Below are positions 4,746 to 5,509 of a stretch of DNA of 5,509 nucleotides, piece after piece. Each line of letters starts with the position of its first letter. The stretch's first letter is position 1. Source of the stretch: Methylococcaceae bacterium (lineage in GTDB: Bacteria > Pseudomonadota > Gammaproteobacteria > Methylococcales > Methylomonadaceae); assembly GCA_003155565.1 (NCBI GenBank), contig PMDM01000248.1, positions 1 to 5,509 on the forward strand. Reading direction: 5' to 3'. A program made the position numbers and the translations under genes. The notes under the pieces are model-generated. The model was not told the origin of the DNA. It searched no databases and was given only the letters and a program-made list of their open reading frames with translations.

Positions 4746-5509
4746 TTAAGCCCTGCTTATGGAAAAAGCCAATACCTCATCAATAGCTGGGCTATTCGAC
4801 AGTAACATCAAGACTCGATCCAACCCTATGGCTATGCCCGAGCAGTCCGGCAAACCTCCAGCCAATGCTGCCATTAGACGTTCATCTTTGACTACAGATG
4901 GGCGCTGTGTGCCTTGCCTGATAGCAATCTCCTTATCAAACCGCTTTTCCTGTTCGTTTAAATCGACCAGTTCATAATAACCATTACCTAACTCTACGCC
5001 GTTGATAAATAGCTCAACTCGATCAGTCACCAAAGCATTGTCTTCGTTTATCCTTGCTAACGATGACATGCAAACGGGGTAGCCATACACTAACCATAAG
5101 GCATTATGTCCCAGATGTGGCTGAATTTGGTGACTGAAAATAAAATCCAGCCAGAGTGCGTGATCGTGTCCGCAGAGGGTTATCGCGTCAATAAGCCCAC
5201 TATTCTGGGCAAAATTAGAGTAATCTTCGTAAGAGAATACCAAAGGATTCAAGCCTGTATATTGCTGAAAAAGGCTTTGATAACTGATCCTCTGCGTGGG
5301 CTGTAACATTTGGCTGCCATTGAACAAAAACGCTATCAATTCACCTACTTCGTCCATCAATTGCGATAGGTTATAACCAACGCGATACCACTCAAGCAGG
5401 GTAAATTCAGGATTATGGAAGCGTCCTGATTCACCATTCCTAAACGCCTTACAGATCTGGTAAATAGACCCGCTGCCTGCGGCAAGCAGGCGTTTCATGG
5501 CAAACTCGG
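4746..5509 (-). CDS. epmA: Elongation factor P--(R)-beta-lysine ligase EpmA, N-terminus outside window
   Basis: EpmA (PoxA/GenX/YjeA) is a paralogue of the class II lysyl-tRNA synthetase catalytic core. It activates (R)-beta-lysine with ATP and attaches it to a conserved lysine of elongation factor P, which relieves ribosome stalling at polyproline stretches. About 254 codons are visible; E. coli EpmA has 325 residues, so roughly the first 75 are missing. The frame is open to the window edge: the residues E-F-A before the first visible Met match the S-P-E-Y-H-M region of E. coli, so that Met (ATG at 5498) is internal and not the start. Class II motif 2 is seen as FRNGESGRFHNPEFTLLEWY, and motif 3 as DCSGIAIGLDRVLML, including the Ala (298 in E. 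coli) that separates EpmA from lysyl-tRNA synthetases, which have Gly. VELGNGYYEL carries the substrate-site Glu and Asn. There is no anticodon-binding domain. bamA follows 73 bp after the stop codon; a shared transcript is possible. Confidence 0.96.
   Translation of the reverse strand, partial: EFAMKRLLAAGSGSIYQICKAFRNGESGRFHNPEFTLLEWYRVGYNLSQLMDEVGELIAFLFNGSQMLQPTQRISYQSLFQQYTGLNPLVFSYEDYSNFAQNSGLIDAITLCGHDHALWLDFIFSHQIQPHLGHNALWLVYGYPVCMSSLARINEDNALVTDRVELFINGVELGNGYYELVDLNEQEKRFDKEIAIRQGTQRPSVVKDERLMAALAGGLPDCSGIAIGLDRVLMLLSNSPAIDEVLAFSISRA

Noticed and set aside
5475..5491. GC-rich hairpin GCCTGC/GCAGGC with a 5-nt loop
   Set aside because: It lies inside epmA and encodes the conserved RLLAAG region; no T-run follows, so it is best explained by coding constraint.

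Overview
The window looks like chromosomal housekeeping DNA from a gammaproteobacterium. The evidence is an EpmA-type EF-P lysine ligase, the bamA-skp-fabZ-lpxA-rnhB gene order (a reduced version of the enterobacterial cell-envelope cluster), and protein sequences close to those families. The tone of the sequences suggests a relative of the gammaproteobacterial methanotrophs (Methylococcales), but that is only an impression and cannot be proven from this DNA. There is no sign of mobile elements, CRISPR, tRNA or rRNA.

All genes lie on the minus strand, so transcription runs from high to low coordinates. From 5509 downwards: the C-terminal three quarters of epmA (beta-lysylation of elongation factor P; start outside the window); a 72-bp gap with a TATAAT box; complete bamA (outer-membrane protein assembly); a 453-bp intergenic stretch with a candidate promoter, a perfect DnaA-box sequence, direct repeats and several inverted repeats; skp (periplasmic chaperone); a 61-bp gap; fabZ (3-hydroxyacyl-ACP dehydratase); lpxA (first lipid A acyltransferase) almost touching fabZ and starting on TTG; and the first 35 codons of rnhB (ribonuclease HII), cut by the window edge.

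The genes form a functional set for the outer membrane. Skp carries unfolded outer-membrane proteins across the periplasm to BamA, which folds them into the membrane. FabZ and LpxA compete for the same 3-hydroxyacyl-ACP pool at the branch between phospholipid and lipid A synthesis. Two usual members are missing: lpxD (normally between skp and fabZ) and lpxB (normally between lpxA and rnhB).

I see no clearly new biological system. The points most worth a second look are a methionine at the acyl-chain 'ruler' position of LpxA, the missing lpxD and lpxB, and the structured bamA-skp intergenic region.
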